The notes: generated by a model from the sequence alone, not told the origin. A stretch of DNA of 9,163 bases from Bacteroidales bacterium (GCA_017616675.1 JAFZXR010000018.1:1-9163), one strand, 5' to 3'; positions 1-7,305 are shown, counted from the stretch's first letter. Numbers and translations are program-made.

Positions 1-2552
1 CTGACAGGGTTAGGATAGATATTCAGTGCTTGATGTGAGTTTTCGCCTACACTTGCGACGCAATGCAGATGTGCCACAAGGTTATGGTTGGCTGTCAGGG
101 TGAAGGTGTATGACGCTTCTTCCGAGACGACAGTGCCGTTTTCTGTCCAGTTCAGGAATTCATAGTCCTCGTTAGGCTCAATCGACACCGTCACTGTTGA
201 TCCGTAGGTGTTGTCGCCTGTGATGCTGACTGTGCCGCCTTCAGCAGGGTCGGCAGTAGCAAGCACTTCGAAGGTCTTCATCTCGAAGTTGGCCACATAA
301 TCGGCGGTCTTGGTCACGGTGAAGGTGTATGTTCTCTCGGTCGACACGACAATGCCGTTCTCGGTCCAGCTGATGAAGTTGTAAGCCGGATACGGTCTGG
401 TTGTCAGCGTGCATGTGGCACCTTCATAATATGATCCCTCACCTGACACTGTACCTCCATCTGAAGGATTTGCCGTTGTTGTGATTTGATATGTCGTAGG
501 TGCGCTGCCGCTCACGTCGATATCCTGCATGTAAGGCTGACGTTGTGGCTTTGTCACCACGACTTTCACCTGGCCTGATGTCACAGGAGTCACCTCGACG
601 TTGACGCTGCCTGTCGGTCCTACCAAGGCCGCACCAATAAGCACGTTGTTATGTGATAGTCCCACGTATGATCCTGCTTCAGCATTGACGGTGAAACTTG
701 TTGCACCCACTGGGAAATTAGGCAGGTGGCTCACGGTGTTAGCCGTAGGATTTACTCTGTAAGGCATGATGGAGCCGTCGCCGAGCACGTGGTATGCCTG
801 CCAATAATATGTAGCATTGGAGCTCGTCGTATAACCGCCGGTGTAAGAATAACACACCGCGATATTTCCGAGGAAAGTCATGGATGATACGGTGTTGTAT
901 GTGTCGTCCATCCAAACGGCGTCGTAAACACCGGTCTTGGTGTTGTTGATGTTTGGCGTGCTTCCGAAGGTGTTAGTGGCTCCGATGCCGAAATAATAGT
1001 CTTCATACCAATAGGTGTTAGGGCAGGAGCCGATATATGAATATGCGCCTTTGTTTTCGGCACGAATCATAGCCTCGCCGAAACATGCTGAGTTGTAGCC
1101 GAAGTTGCCTGACAGACAGCAGTTGCCCATCGCCAGGAAGTATTTGTTGGTGTTGGTCAGACTATTGACGCCGCTGTTGGTCAGCTGTGGCTGATACCAC
1201 ATGTTGTTGTCGCCGTGAGCTGTGTAATTGACAAAACCGATGCCGCTGCTCAATGAGTTATAGCAACCGCTATATTGGCTCTGGTTGACGTGCGAGTTGA
1301 CCTGTGTGAAGCCGTGTGCGGTGTTGTAATAGTTGGTGGTGGCGTAGTTGACGGTCGGTGCTCCGACGTATGATGTCCAGTAGCTGTCCCATCCCGCAAT
1401 GAGCGTCACATTGTTCAAATATGTCGGGTCAGGCATGGTGTATTGCTCATATTGCAAAATCTTGTTGATGATAGCGGTGAGCTGGCTGGTATTTTCGGCC
1501 GACATACGGCTGTAGAACATATCCGGGAAATAGTCGCTGTCGATACTTCCGTAATAAAGGTCGGTGACTTTCTGTGTTGAAGAACCTGTGGTGTTAGGCA
1601 CCTGTGCCACATCTCCCACGAGGATGAGGAATGTAGGTGTCTTGCCCTGTGCCACGCCTGTGTTGTAAAGGTTCTGCACATAGCTGCGGATGGCGTTGTA
1701 GTTGCCGCCTGCCTGAGCTGTGGTGTGAATCTGCACGTCGAAGCCCTTCTGAATCTTCCAGTTGGTCCAAGGCTCAAGCGTGGTGAGATAGTTTTCAGGA
1801 GCAATCACGATCATGTGGACAGGATATGCCATCAGGTCGGGATGGTCGGTGTAGACGTCCAAAATCTGACGGTAGTTGAACATCTGCTTATAGACGATGT
1901 CGAAATAAGGGCTGTAGGTGTTTATCAGCATACGCTCGGTCTCAGCGACATCGGCGCCTTCGAAGTTTATTTCAACCTCGATGTTGTTAAACACACGGAT
2001 GGTGTTGTCTTTGGCGTTGTAGCTCACCGGGTTAACCACGAGAGAGCCTATCCTGATGCCACGCATGGTGCCCTGAATCTCTATCGATACCTCAGGTGCC
2101 GTGGCGAGACCTCTTGTCTGATATGCCGCCTCGTCGTAGACGAATTTTATATCTTCAGGCTTCTGGTCTTTTCTTACCGAAGGCTGACGCGGAATGATGG
2201 TGTTGATGCCATAGTCGGCAAGGCTATAGTCCTGCGTCGTGTAGCTGACCACCGATACTGTCGGATTTGCGCCAAACGGCACTGCCAAAAGCTCGTGAGT
2301 GGCAGGCAGCTCCGGTGCTCCAATCTCTCCCGATGGGAAGGTGCCATCAAGCATGATGCTCGAGAAAACGCCTTTTTCTGTTGAGAATTCAGCACTTTCC
2401 AGCGAGCCATAGCTGAATGTGGCGCGAAGTGTCTGGAAATTGCTTTCGTTGATGTCGGTTCTTGATTCGCTGCGCAAATCGATACGTCCGTTCTGGGCCA
2501 TGGCGATCATGCCGCTCATAACCATCAAAAGTATAAGGGTAAATTTCTTCAT
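1..2552 (-). CDS. Lysine-gingipain-like C25 cysteine protease, T9SS-secreted (3' end cut by window edge)
   Basis: Secreted endopeptidase of clan CD, family C25. I read 850 codons in one open frame from the ATG at 2552 to the window edge. Residues 1-19 are a Sec signal peptide (MKK, hydrophobic core, AMA before Q20). Residues 20 to about 231 match a gingipain propeptide in length. The mature part begins near D232 (DVYTDH). The catalytic core spans about 232-598, with H446 in YTAHG and C479 in GNCC, 33 residues apart as in Kgp (H444/C477). D389 aligns with Kgp D388. T444 and D518 (WYEDYY) align with the Kgp lysine-pocket residues T442 and D516. These equivalences come from remembered Kgp sequence and numbering. 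About 600-686 is Ig-like. Two repeats follow, then LNIYPNPV (843-850), the opening of a type A T9SS sorting domain, so roughly 60-80 residues are probably missing. Kgp haemagglutinin modules are absent. C25 membership is very likely; lysine specificity is inference. Confidence 0.93.
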   Translation of the reverse strand, partial: MKKFTLILLMVMSGMIAMAQNGRIDLRSESRTDINESNFQTLRATFSYGSLESAEFSTEKGVFSSIMLDGTFPSGEIGAPELPATHELLAVPFGANPTVSVVSYTTQDYSLADYGINTIIPRQPSVRKDQKPEDIKFVYDEAAYQTRGLATAPEVSIEIQGTMRGIRIGSLVVNPVSYNAKDNTIRVFNNIEVEINFEGADVAETERMLINTYSPYFDIVYKQMFNYRQILDVYTDHPDLMAYPVHMIVIAPENYLTTLEPWTNWKIQKGFDVQIHTTAQAGGNYNAIRSYVQNLYNTGVAQGKTPTFLILVGDVAQVPNTTGSSTQKVTDLYYGSIDSDYFPDMFYSRMSAENTSQLTAIINKILQYEQYTMPDPTYLNNVTLIAGWDSYWTSYVGAPTVNYATTNYYNTAHGFTQVNSHVNQSQYSGCYNSLSSGIGFVNYTAHGDNNMWYQPQLTNSGVNSLTNTNKYFLAMGNCCLSGNFGYNSACFGEAMIRAENKGAYSYIGSCPNTYWYEDYYFGIGATNTFGSTPNINNTKTGVYDAVWMDDTYNTVSSMTFLGNIAVCYSYTGGYTTSSNATYYWQAYHVLGDGSIMPYRVNPTANTVSHLPNFPVGATSFTVNAEAGSYVGLSHNNVLIGAALVGPTGSVNVEVTPVTSGQVKVVVTKPQRQPYMQDIDVSGSAPTTYQITTTANPSDGGTVSGEGSYYEGATCTLTTRPYPAYNFISWTENGIVVSTERTYTFTVTKTADYVANFEMKTFEVLATADPAEGGTVSITGDNTYGSTVTVSIEPNEDYEFLNWTENGTVVSEEASYTFTLTANHNLVAHLHCVASVGENSHQALNIYPNPV
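63..491 (-). repeat. Two tandem Listeria/Bacteroides-type repeats (Flg_new_2/InlB B-like) in the protease
   Basis: Protein residues about 688-757 and 759-830 of the C25 protease form two diverged copies of one repeat of about 70 residues. Both show the same order: an ADP or ANP turn followed by GGTVS near the start, a TVTVSIEP-like or TCTLTTRP-like strand, then F-x-x-W-T-E-N-G and VVS, and finally YTFT before a closing strand (YVANFE or LVAHLH). This is the pattern of the bacterial repeat family often annotated Flg_new_2 or InlB B-repeat, common in extracellular Bacteroidota proteins as a stalk or adhesion module. It probably holds the catalytic part away from the outer membrane. Confidence 0.75.
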
Positions 2553-2578
2553 TTTAATGAATTTTCATATTAATGATG

Positions 2579-2586
2579 CAAAATTA
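2579..2586 (-). promoter_or_regulatory. Promoter -7 box of the gingipain-like gene
   Basis: On the minus strand the sequence TAATTTTG fits the Bacteroidota -7 consensus TAnnTTTG and is followed by CA, as at other promoters in this window. It ends 26 nt before the ATG at 2552. Transcription would begin near 2572, giving a leader of about 20 nt. I see no clear TTTG element at the usual -33 distance. Confidence 0.6.
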
Positions 2587-2587
2587 C

Positions 2588-2616
2588 AAAAAAAAGCTTT
2601 ACGCAGCGTTTTTTTT
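2588..2616. repeat. A8/T8-flanked short palindrome between divergent promoters
   Basis: A run of eight A (2588-2595) and a run of eight T (2609-2616) enclose a GC-richer centre with the near palindrome ACGC-A-GCGT (2601-2609). The A and T runs can pair around GC/GC with one bulged base. The element sits beside the minus-strand -7 box and about 35 nt before the plus-strand one. It could be an operator, a bent-DNA tract or an upstream activating tract; the sequence does not decide this. Confidence 0.35.
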
Positions 2617-2650
2617 CTTAAAAATGTTTTTTTAATTGACAAAAATTTAC

Positions 2651-2658
2651 TACTTTTG
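2651..2658 (+). promoter_or_regulatory. Promoter -7 box of the DUF1846-M16 operon
   Basis: TACTTTTG followed by CA fits TAnnTTTG exactly and ends 28 nt before the ATG at 2687. Transcription should begin near 2665, with a leader of about 22 nt. A TTGAC at 2636-2640 lies upstream, but only 10 nt separate it from the box, closer than the usual -33 spacing, so the upstream element is uncertain. No similar box lies in the 27-nt gap before the M16 gene, so this promoter probably serves both genes. Confidence 0.65.
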
Positions 2659-2686
2659 CATCCCGTATTGAAAACATTTTTATCCT

Positions 2687-4147
2687 ATGAAATATGGGTT
2701 TGATAGCGAGAAATACTTGAAGATTCAGTCAGAACACATCAAGGAACGTATCGCAAAATTTGGTGATAAGCTTTATATGGAATTTGGCGGGAAGCTGTTC
2801 GACGACTTCCATGCCAGTCGCGTTTTGCCCGGCTTCCAGCCCGACATCAAGCTGAAGATGCTCATGCAGCTCGCCGACGTGGCGGAGATTGTCATCGTCA
2901 TCAGCGCAGTCGACATCGAGAAGAACAAGGTGCGTGGCGACCTCGGCATCACCTACGACGTCGACGTGCTGCGTCTGCGCGATGAGTTCATGGGCCGCGG
3001 CTTTATGGTCAACAGCGTGGTCATCACCCACTACAATGGTCAGGCCAGCGCCGATGCCTACCGTCGCCGCCTCGAACGCCTGGGCATCAAGGTTTATTAC
3101 CATCATACCATCGAAGGCTATCCTAACAACGTGGCGCTCATCGACTCCGACCAGGGCTTCGGACGCAACGACTACGTCGAGACACAGCGCCCATTGGTCG
3201 TCATCACGGCTCCCGGACCGGGCAGCGGCAAGATGGCAGTCTGCCTGAGCCAGCTCTATCACGAAAACAAACGCGGCATCAAAGCCGGATACGCCAAATA
3301 CGAGACGTTCCCGATCTGGAACCTGCCGCTGAAACACCCTGTCAACATAGCGTACGAGGCGGCGACGGCCGACCTTAACGACGTGAACATGATCGACCCG
3401 TTCCACCTCGAGGCATACGGCGAGACAGCTGTCAACTACAACCGCGACATCGAGATCTTCCCGGTGCTGAACGCCATCTTCGAGTCGATTTACGGCGAAA
3501 ATCCATATAAATCGCCTACCGACATGGGCGTCAACATGGCGGGCTACTGCTTGAGCGACGACGAGGTGTGCTGCAAGGCATCGAAAGACGAGATCATCCG
3601 TCGTTACTACACAGCGCTTTGCGAGCTTGCCGACGGCAAAGGCAGCGAGAACGAGGTCAACAAGATCGCCCTTCTGATGAAGCAGGCCAAGATCACCACC
3701 GAAGACCGTAAGACCACCATCGCAGCAAAGGAACGTAAGGAGCAGGAGAATCAGCATTCGGCTGCCATCGAGCTCGAAGACGGCACCATCATCACGGCAC
3801 ACGCCAGCGCACTGCTCGGCTCCAGCGCCGCTCTTATCCTCAACGCCACCAAGCATCTGGCAGGCATCGGCCACGAGGTAAAACTCATCCCTCAAGCCAT
3901 GATTGAACCTATCCAGACGACGAAAGTCGGCATCCTGCACGGCAAGAACCCGCGTCTGCATACCGACGAGGTGCTCGTGGCCCTCTCGATGCTGTCGCTG
4001 TGGGACGAAAACTGCCGCAAAGCTCTCGACATGCTGCCACATCTCAACGGCTGCCAGATGCACTCAACGGTGATGCTCCCCGAAGTCGACAGAAAGATAT
4101 TTAAGAAATTAGGAGTGGGGCTGACCAGCGATCCTGTCAAGAAATAG
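2687..4147 (+). CDS. DUF1846 (UPF0371) family protein
   Basis: I recognise this 486-residue protein as DUF1846/UPF0371, a family of about 490-500 residues in Firmicutes, Bacteroidota and others whose biochemical role I do not know. The length is full. The start GFDSEKYLKIQSEHIKERI and the motif EFGGKLFDD (about 32-40) are typical of the family. A glycine-rich loop, APGPGSGK-M (about 175-183, with G177, G179, G181 and K182), follows a hydrophobic strand (VVITA) and resembles a P-loop, but has Met where Walker A has Ser or Thr. A Lys/Glu-rich helix lies near 345-360. The C-terminal part contains HASALLGSSAA and the segment ILHGKNPRLHTDEVL. There is no signal peptide or membrane segment, so it is cytosolic. 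The ATG at 2687 follows a good promoter by 28 nt. The M16 gene begins 27 nt after its stop, suggesting co-transcription. A nucleotide-binding role is inference. Confidence 0.88.
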   Translation: MKYGFDSEKYLKIQSEHIKERIAKFGDKLYMEFGGKLFDDFHASRVLPGFQPDIKLKMLMQLADVAEIVIVISAVDIEKNKVRGDLGITYDVDVLRLRDEFMGRGFMVNSVVITHYNGQASADAYRRRLERLGIKVYYHHTIEGYPNNVALIDSDQGFGRNDYVETQRPLVVITAPGPGSGKMAVCLSQLYHENKRGIKAGYAKYETFPIWNLPLKHPVNIAYEAATADLNDVNMIDPFHLEAYGETAVNYNRDIEIFPVLNAIFESIYGENPYKSPTDMGVNMAGYCLSDDEVCCKASKDEIIRRYYTALCELADGKGSENEVNKIALLMKQAKITTEDRKTTIAAKERKEQENQHSAAIELEDGTIITAHASALLGSSAALILNATKHLAGIGHEVKLIPQAMIEPIQTTKVGILHGKNPRLHTDEVLVALSMLSLWDENCRKALDMLPHLNGCQMHSTVMLPEVDRKIFKKLGVGLTSDPVKK

Positions 4148-4174
4148 TTTAAGTTGAATCATAAATTTAATATC

Positions 4175-7099
4175 ATGAAAAAAACATTTATTACCTCAAC
4201 AATGCTGCGGATTATGGTTTTCGCGGCTATTGCCTTGGCTTTCACGGCCTGCGGCAGCAAGTACAAATATGAAACGGTGAAGGGCGACCCGATGGAGACC
4301 CGCATCTACACCCTCGACAACGGCCTGACGGTGTATATGAGCGTCAACCAGGATGAGCCACGTATCCAGACCTACATCGCGGTGCGCACGGGCTCGAAGA
4401 ACGACCCGGCCGAGACCACAGGTCTTGCTCACTACCTCGAACATATCATGTTCAAAGGCACCGAGCACTTCGGCACCACCGACTACGAAGCCGAGAAGGT
4501 GTATCTCGACGACATCGAGGCCCGTTACGAGAACTACCGCACACTCACCGACCCTGAGGAGCGTCGCGAAGCTTACCACGGCATCGACTCGGTGAGCCAG
4601 CTCGCAGCACAGTATTTCATCCCTAACGAGTACGACAAACTCATGTCGACAATCGGCGCCGAAGGCACCAACGCCTACACATCAGAAGATGTGACATGCT
4701 ATGTCGAGAACATCCCTTCAAACGAGATCGAAAACTGGGCTAAGATCCAGTCGGACCGCTTCCAACATATGGTGATCCGCGGTTTCCACACCGAGCTTGA
4801 GGCAGTGTATGAGGAATATAACATGGGTATCGCACAGGATTCACGTAAGTGCTGGGCTGCACTGAGCGCATTGCTCTTCCCGAACCACCCTTACGGCACA
4901 CAGACCACCATCGGCACACAGCAGCACCTGCAGAATCCTTCGATCACCAATATCAAGAATTACTTCAACAAATGGTATCGTCCTAACAACGTCGCCATCT
5001 GCATGGCCGGTGACTTCGACACTGACAAGACCATCGCCATCATCGACAAATACTTCGGAAGCTGGGAGCCGGGCGACGACGTGAAACAGCCTGAATTCCC
5101 TGCCATGGAGCCTATCACGACACCTCGCGACACCACCGTCTATGGTCTCGAAGCAGAGAACATCTGGATGGGATGGCGTTTCGACGCTGCTAACACATTG
5201 CAGGCCGACACCCTTGACATCGTGGGCGACATCCTCAGCAACGGCACGGCAGGTCTTATCGACCTCGACATCAACAACCAGATGAAGATGTTGGGCGCAT
5301 GGGCAGGAGCAAGCTCTAACCGCGACTATTCATCATTCATCATCGGCGGCACACCGAAAGAAGGCCAGACACTCGAAGAGGCTAAAGATCTGCTTCTCGC
5401 AGAAATCGAGAAACTCAAGAGCGGCGACTTCTCCGATGACCTTATTCCTTCGGTAATCAACAACTACAAACTGAGATATTACACCATGATGGAACGCAAC
5501 GCAGGTCGCGCTAACCAGTACGTTGATGTGTTCATCAATGAAAAACCATGGGAACAGCAAGTCGGCTATATCGACCGTATCTCCAACATCACAAAGGAGC
5601 AAATCGTGGAGTTCGCCAACAAGCATTTCAACAATAACTATGTTGTGGTTTACAAACGTCAAGGTGTTGACGAGAATCTTAAGAAGATCGACAAGCCGCA
5701 GATTACTCCAATCCCGGCAAACCGTGACTATGTCAGCGATTTCGTCACCGAGATTCAGAACAGCGAAGTGCCTGCAATCCAGCCACGTTTCATCGACTTC
5801 CAGAAAGACCTGAAATATGGCGAGACAGAAGCCGGACTGCCTTACGTCTATGTCAATAATAAGGAAAACGGACGTTTCATCCTCAATTTCTTATATGATT
5901 TCGGTGATGAAGCCGACCTTAGATACGGCTATGCCGCAATGCTCATCGATTATCTCGGAACCGACGACATGACCAATGAGGAAATCAAACAGCAGTTCTA
6001 TAAACTGGCTTGCGACTTCAGCATCAGAGTCGGCGGTCGTCAGATGAACGTTATTTTAAGCGGTCTGAGCGAAAATATGGGCGAGGCCTTGGCTCTTGCC
6101 GAAAAGGTGATGCAGAACGCACAGCCTGATGCCGATGTCTACGAGATGGCTCTCCAGCTGCTCGAGAAATCGCGTTTCGACGCAAAACTCGGACAGCGTC
6201 AGAACTTCAACGCTCTTGTGCAGTATGGCGTCTACGGACCATACAACCCGATGCGTAACATCATCCCGACCGACGCATTAAGAGAAATGTGCTCGATGGA
6301 TCTCCTCGACCTGCTTAAGAATCTCAAAGATTACAAGCACACCATACTTTACTACGGTCCGATGAGCGAGAAGGCGATGGCAGAGGTTATCACAGCTAAC
6401 CATGTGACTAACAATGAGTTGCTCGATGTTCCGGAAGGCAAACATTATGAGATTCAGGCTACACCTGAAAATGAGGTTCTCATCGCTCCTTACAACGCAA
6501 AGAACATCTACATGCGCATGATTCACAGCGAAAATCGCGCTTGGAATCCTGATGAGGCTGCTGTCATCGCTTTGTTCAACGAATACTACGGCGGCGGAAT
6601 GAACACCATCGTGTTCCAGGAGATGCGTGAGGCCCGCGGTCTGGCTTACAACGCCTACGCCGCTTACGTCGAGCCGAGCTATCTCGACCAGCCAGAGTAT
6701 TTCTTCACTCACATCATCACCCAGAACGACAAGATGATGGACGCTGTCAACCATTTCAATGAGATTTTGGATGAGATGCCGGAGAGCGAGCAGGCCTTTG
6801 GTATCGCCAAGGAAGCTCTCATCAAGCGTCTTGCCAGCCAGCGTACCACCAAGTTCGCTTTGATCAACAATTATCTGTATGCAAAGCGTCTGGGCATCGA
6901 CTACGACATCAACGAGAAGGTCTACGAGAAAGCTCAGGACCTCACTCTGCAGGATATCGTGAAGTTTGAGAAGGAAAACATCGCCAACAAGCCTTATCGT
7001 TATGTCATCCTCGGCGACGAGAACGAGCTCGACATGGAGGCTATCGGCAAGATGGGAACCATCAAGAGATTGACAACAGAAGAGATCTTCGGATATTAA
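4175..7099 (+). CDS. M16 family (pitrilysin/insulinase-type) zinc metalloprotease, lipoprotein
   Basis: Predicted envelope zinc endopeptidase degrading peptides or small unfolded proteins. From the ATG at 4175 it has 974 residues, the usual length of two-half Bacteroidota M16 proteases. Residues 1-25 form a lipoprotein signal (MKK, hydrophobic core, FTA before C26). The residues after C26 (GSKYK) are not acidic, so the Bacteroidota surface-export signal is absent and a periplasm-facing anchor is likely. The inverted zinc motif HxxEH is H86-Y-L-E89-H90. The third ligand is probably E214 in ELEAVYEE (207-214), which fits the E-x6-E spacing of insulysin. The second half, from about 549, lacks HxxEH but keeps the M16 C-domain signature GGGMNTIVFQEMREARGLAY (806-825). 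An in-frame TTG at 4154 would give seven more residues before the signal peptide; I prefer the ATG, which opens a normal MKK signal. It probably shares the promoter at 2651 with the DUF1846 gene. The family is certain; its substrates are unknown. Confidence 0.95.
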   Translation: MKKTFITSTMLRIMVFAAIALAFTACGSKYKYETVKGDPMETRIYTLDNGLTVYMSVNQDEPRIQTYIAVRTGSKNDPAETTGLAHYLEHIMFKGTEHFGTTDYEAEKVYLDDIEARYENYRTLTDPEERREAYHGIDSVSQLAAQYFIPNEYDKLMSTIGAEGTNAYTSEDVTCYVENIPSNEIENWAKIQSDRFQHMVIRGFHTELEAVYEEYNMGIAQDSRKCWAALSALLFPNHPYGTQTTIGTQQHLQNPSITNIKNYFNKWYRPNNVAICMAGDFDTDKTIAIIDKYFGSWEPGDDVKQPEFPAMEPITTPRDTTVYGLEAENIWMGWRFDAANTLQADTLDIVGDILSNGTAGLIDLDINNQMKMLGAWAGASSNRDYSSFIIGGTPKEGQTLEEAKDLLLAEIEKLKSGDFSDDLIPSVINNYKLRYYTMMERNAGRANQYVDVFINEKPWEQQVGYIDRISNITKEQIVEFANKHFNNNYVVVYKRQGVDENLKKIDKPQITPIPANRDYVSDFVTEIQNSEVPAIQPRFIDFQKDLKYGETEAGLPYVYVNNKENGRFILNFLYDFGDEADLRYGYAAMLIDYLGTDDMTNEEIKQQFYKLACDFSIRVGGRQMNVILSGLSENMGEALALAEKVMQNAQPDADVYEMALQLLEKSRFDAKLGQRQNFNALVQYGVYGPYNPMRNIIPTDALREMCSMDLLDLLKNLKDYKHTILYYGPMSEKAMAEVITANHVTNNELLDVPEGKHYEIQATPENEVLIAPYNAKNIYMRMIHSENRAWNPDEAAVIALFNEYYGGGMNTIVFQEMREARGLAYNAYAAYVEPSYLDQPEYFFTHIITQNDKMMDAVNHFNEILDEMPESEQAFGIAKEALIKRLASQRTTKFALINNYLYAKRLGIDYDINEKVYEKAQDLTLQDIVKFEKENIANKPYRYVILGDENELDMEAIGKMGTIKRLTTEEIFGY

Positions 7100-7106
7100 A
7101 ATAATG

Positions 7107-7178
7107 TAATTAGTCATCAATTTTGAAGGCCTTCAGCTTTCGCAGAAAGTTGACCAGCCGAAAAATGATGACTAATTA
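7107..7178. repeat. 18-bp imperfect inverted repeat with structured 36-nt loop
   Basis: The arms are 7107-7124 (TAATTAGTCATCAATTTT) and 7161-7178 (AAAAATGATGACTAATTA), pairing at 17 of 18 positions. The 36-nt loop holds two smaller structures: a perfect 10-bp palindrome GAAGGCCTTC (7125-7134), and a hairpin CTTTC-GCA-GAAAG (7137-7149) extendable by a G-T and an A-T pair. It begins 8 nt after the M16 stop codon. No U-run follows, so it is not a standard terminator. It may protect the mRNA 3' end or be a small non-autonomous palindromic repeat. Confidence 0.7.
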
Positions 7179-7186
7179 TTCTGAAT

Positions 7187-7234
7187 AAAACAAATAGAGA
7201 CGTCATAATATGGCGTCTCTACTGTTTTTATTTT
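7187..7234. terminator. Bidirectional intrinsic terminator between convergent genes
   Basis: TAGAGACG (7195-7202) pairs perfectly with CGTCTCTA (7214-7221). The stem extends inward by a T-G and a C-G pair, leaving a 7-nt AT loop, and outward by AAAACA/TGTTTT past a small internal loop. Downstream on the plus strand is GTTTTTATTTT, which ends transcription of the M16 operon. On the minus strand the same stem is followed by TTTGTTTTATTC, which suits the dehydrogenase gene. Palindromes built on TAGAGACG/CGTCTCTA also occur as dispersed intergenic repeats in some bacterial genomes, so this copy may be one of a family. Confidence 0.8.
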
Positions 7235-7305
7235 ATTGTTAGTTGTTAATGACTTAGCCTTGATTTGCGAAGCAAAGCACCAGCTAAGGAATGACAACTA
7301 ACAAT
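7235..7305. repeat. Multi-stem palindromic element next to the dehydrogenase stop codon
   Basis: Three nested stems stack on one axis: ATTGTTAGTTGT (7235-7246) with ACAACTAACAAT (7294-7305), 12 of 12 bp; CTTAGC (7253-7258) with GCTAAG (7283-7288); and TTTGC (7264-7268) with GCAAA (7272-7276) around a GAA loop. It begins where the terminator T-tract ends and stops 3 nt before the dehydrogenase stop codon (7309-7311, minus strand). There is no open frame and no U-run. It resembles a REP- or MITE-like repeat or a 3' mRNA stabiliser. Its outer arm (GAATGACAACTAAC) weakly resembles that of the repeat at 7107-7178 (TGATGACTAATT). Confidence 0.65.

Noticed and set aside
63..491. DNA-level tandem repeat or CRISPR-like array at the protease 3' part
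   Set aside because: The two units are similar as protein but diverged as DNA, there are only two, and no short repeat-spacer pattern exists.
1725..2384. A 219-codon plus-strand open frame inside the gingipain-like gene
   Set aside because: The minus-strand frame here encodes the propeptide and start of the mature protease, which match the family. The plus frame shows no motif and no promoter.
2419..2703. A 94-codon plus-strand frame crossing the divergent promoter region
   Set aside because: It overlaps the signal-peptide region of the protease gene, both promoters and the start of the DUF1846 gene; its translation is what AT-rich non-coding DNA gives.
3209..3235. A canonical Walker A ATP-binding loop in the DUF1846 protein
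   Set aside because: The loop APGPGSGK is followed by Met instead of Ser/Thr, and the glycine spacing does not match GxxxxGK[ST], so only a degenerate P-loop-like motif can be claimed.
2729..4063. A 444-codon open frame on the minus strand opposite the DUF1846 gene
   Set aside because: It is a shadow of a GC-rich, clearly conserved plus-strand gene. Its translation is rich in Val, Asp and His with no recognisable motif, and no promoter or start context is seen.
4154..4174. A TTG start for the M16 protease seven codons upstream
   Set aside because: The ATG at 4175 opens a normal MKK lipoprotein signal, while the upstream codons (MNHKFNI) would precede it and fit no signal peptide pattern.
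6278..7120. A 280-codon open frame on the minus strand opposite the end of the M16 gene
   Set aside because: It lies antisense to the conserved C-terminal half of the protease and its start is inside the first inverted repeat. The translation has low-complexity Leu/Val/Asp content and no family signature.
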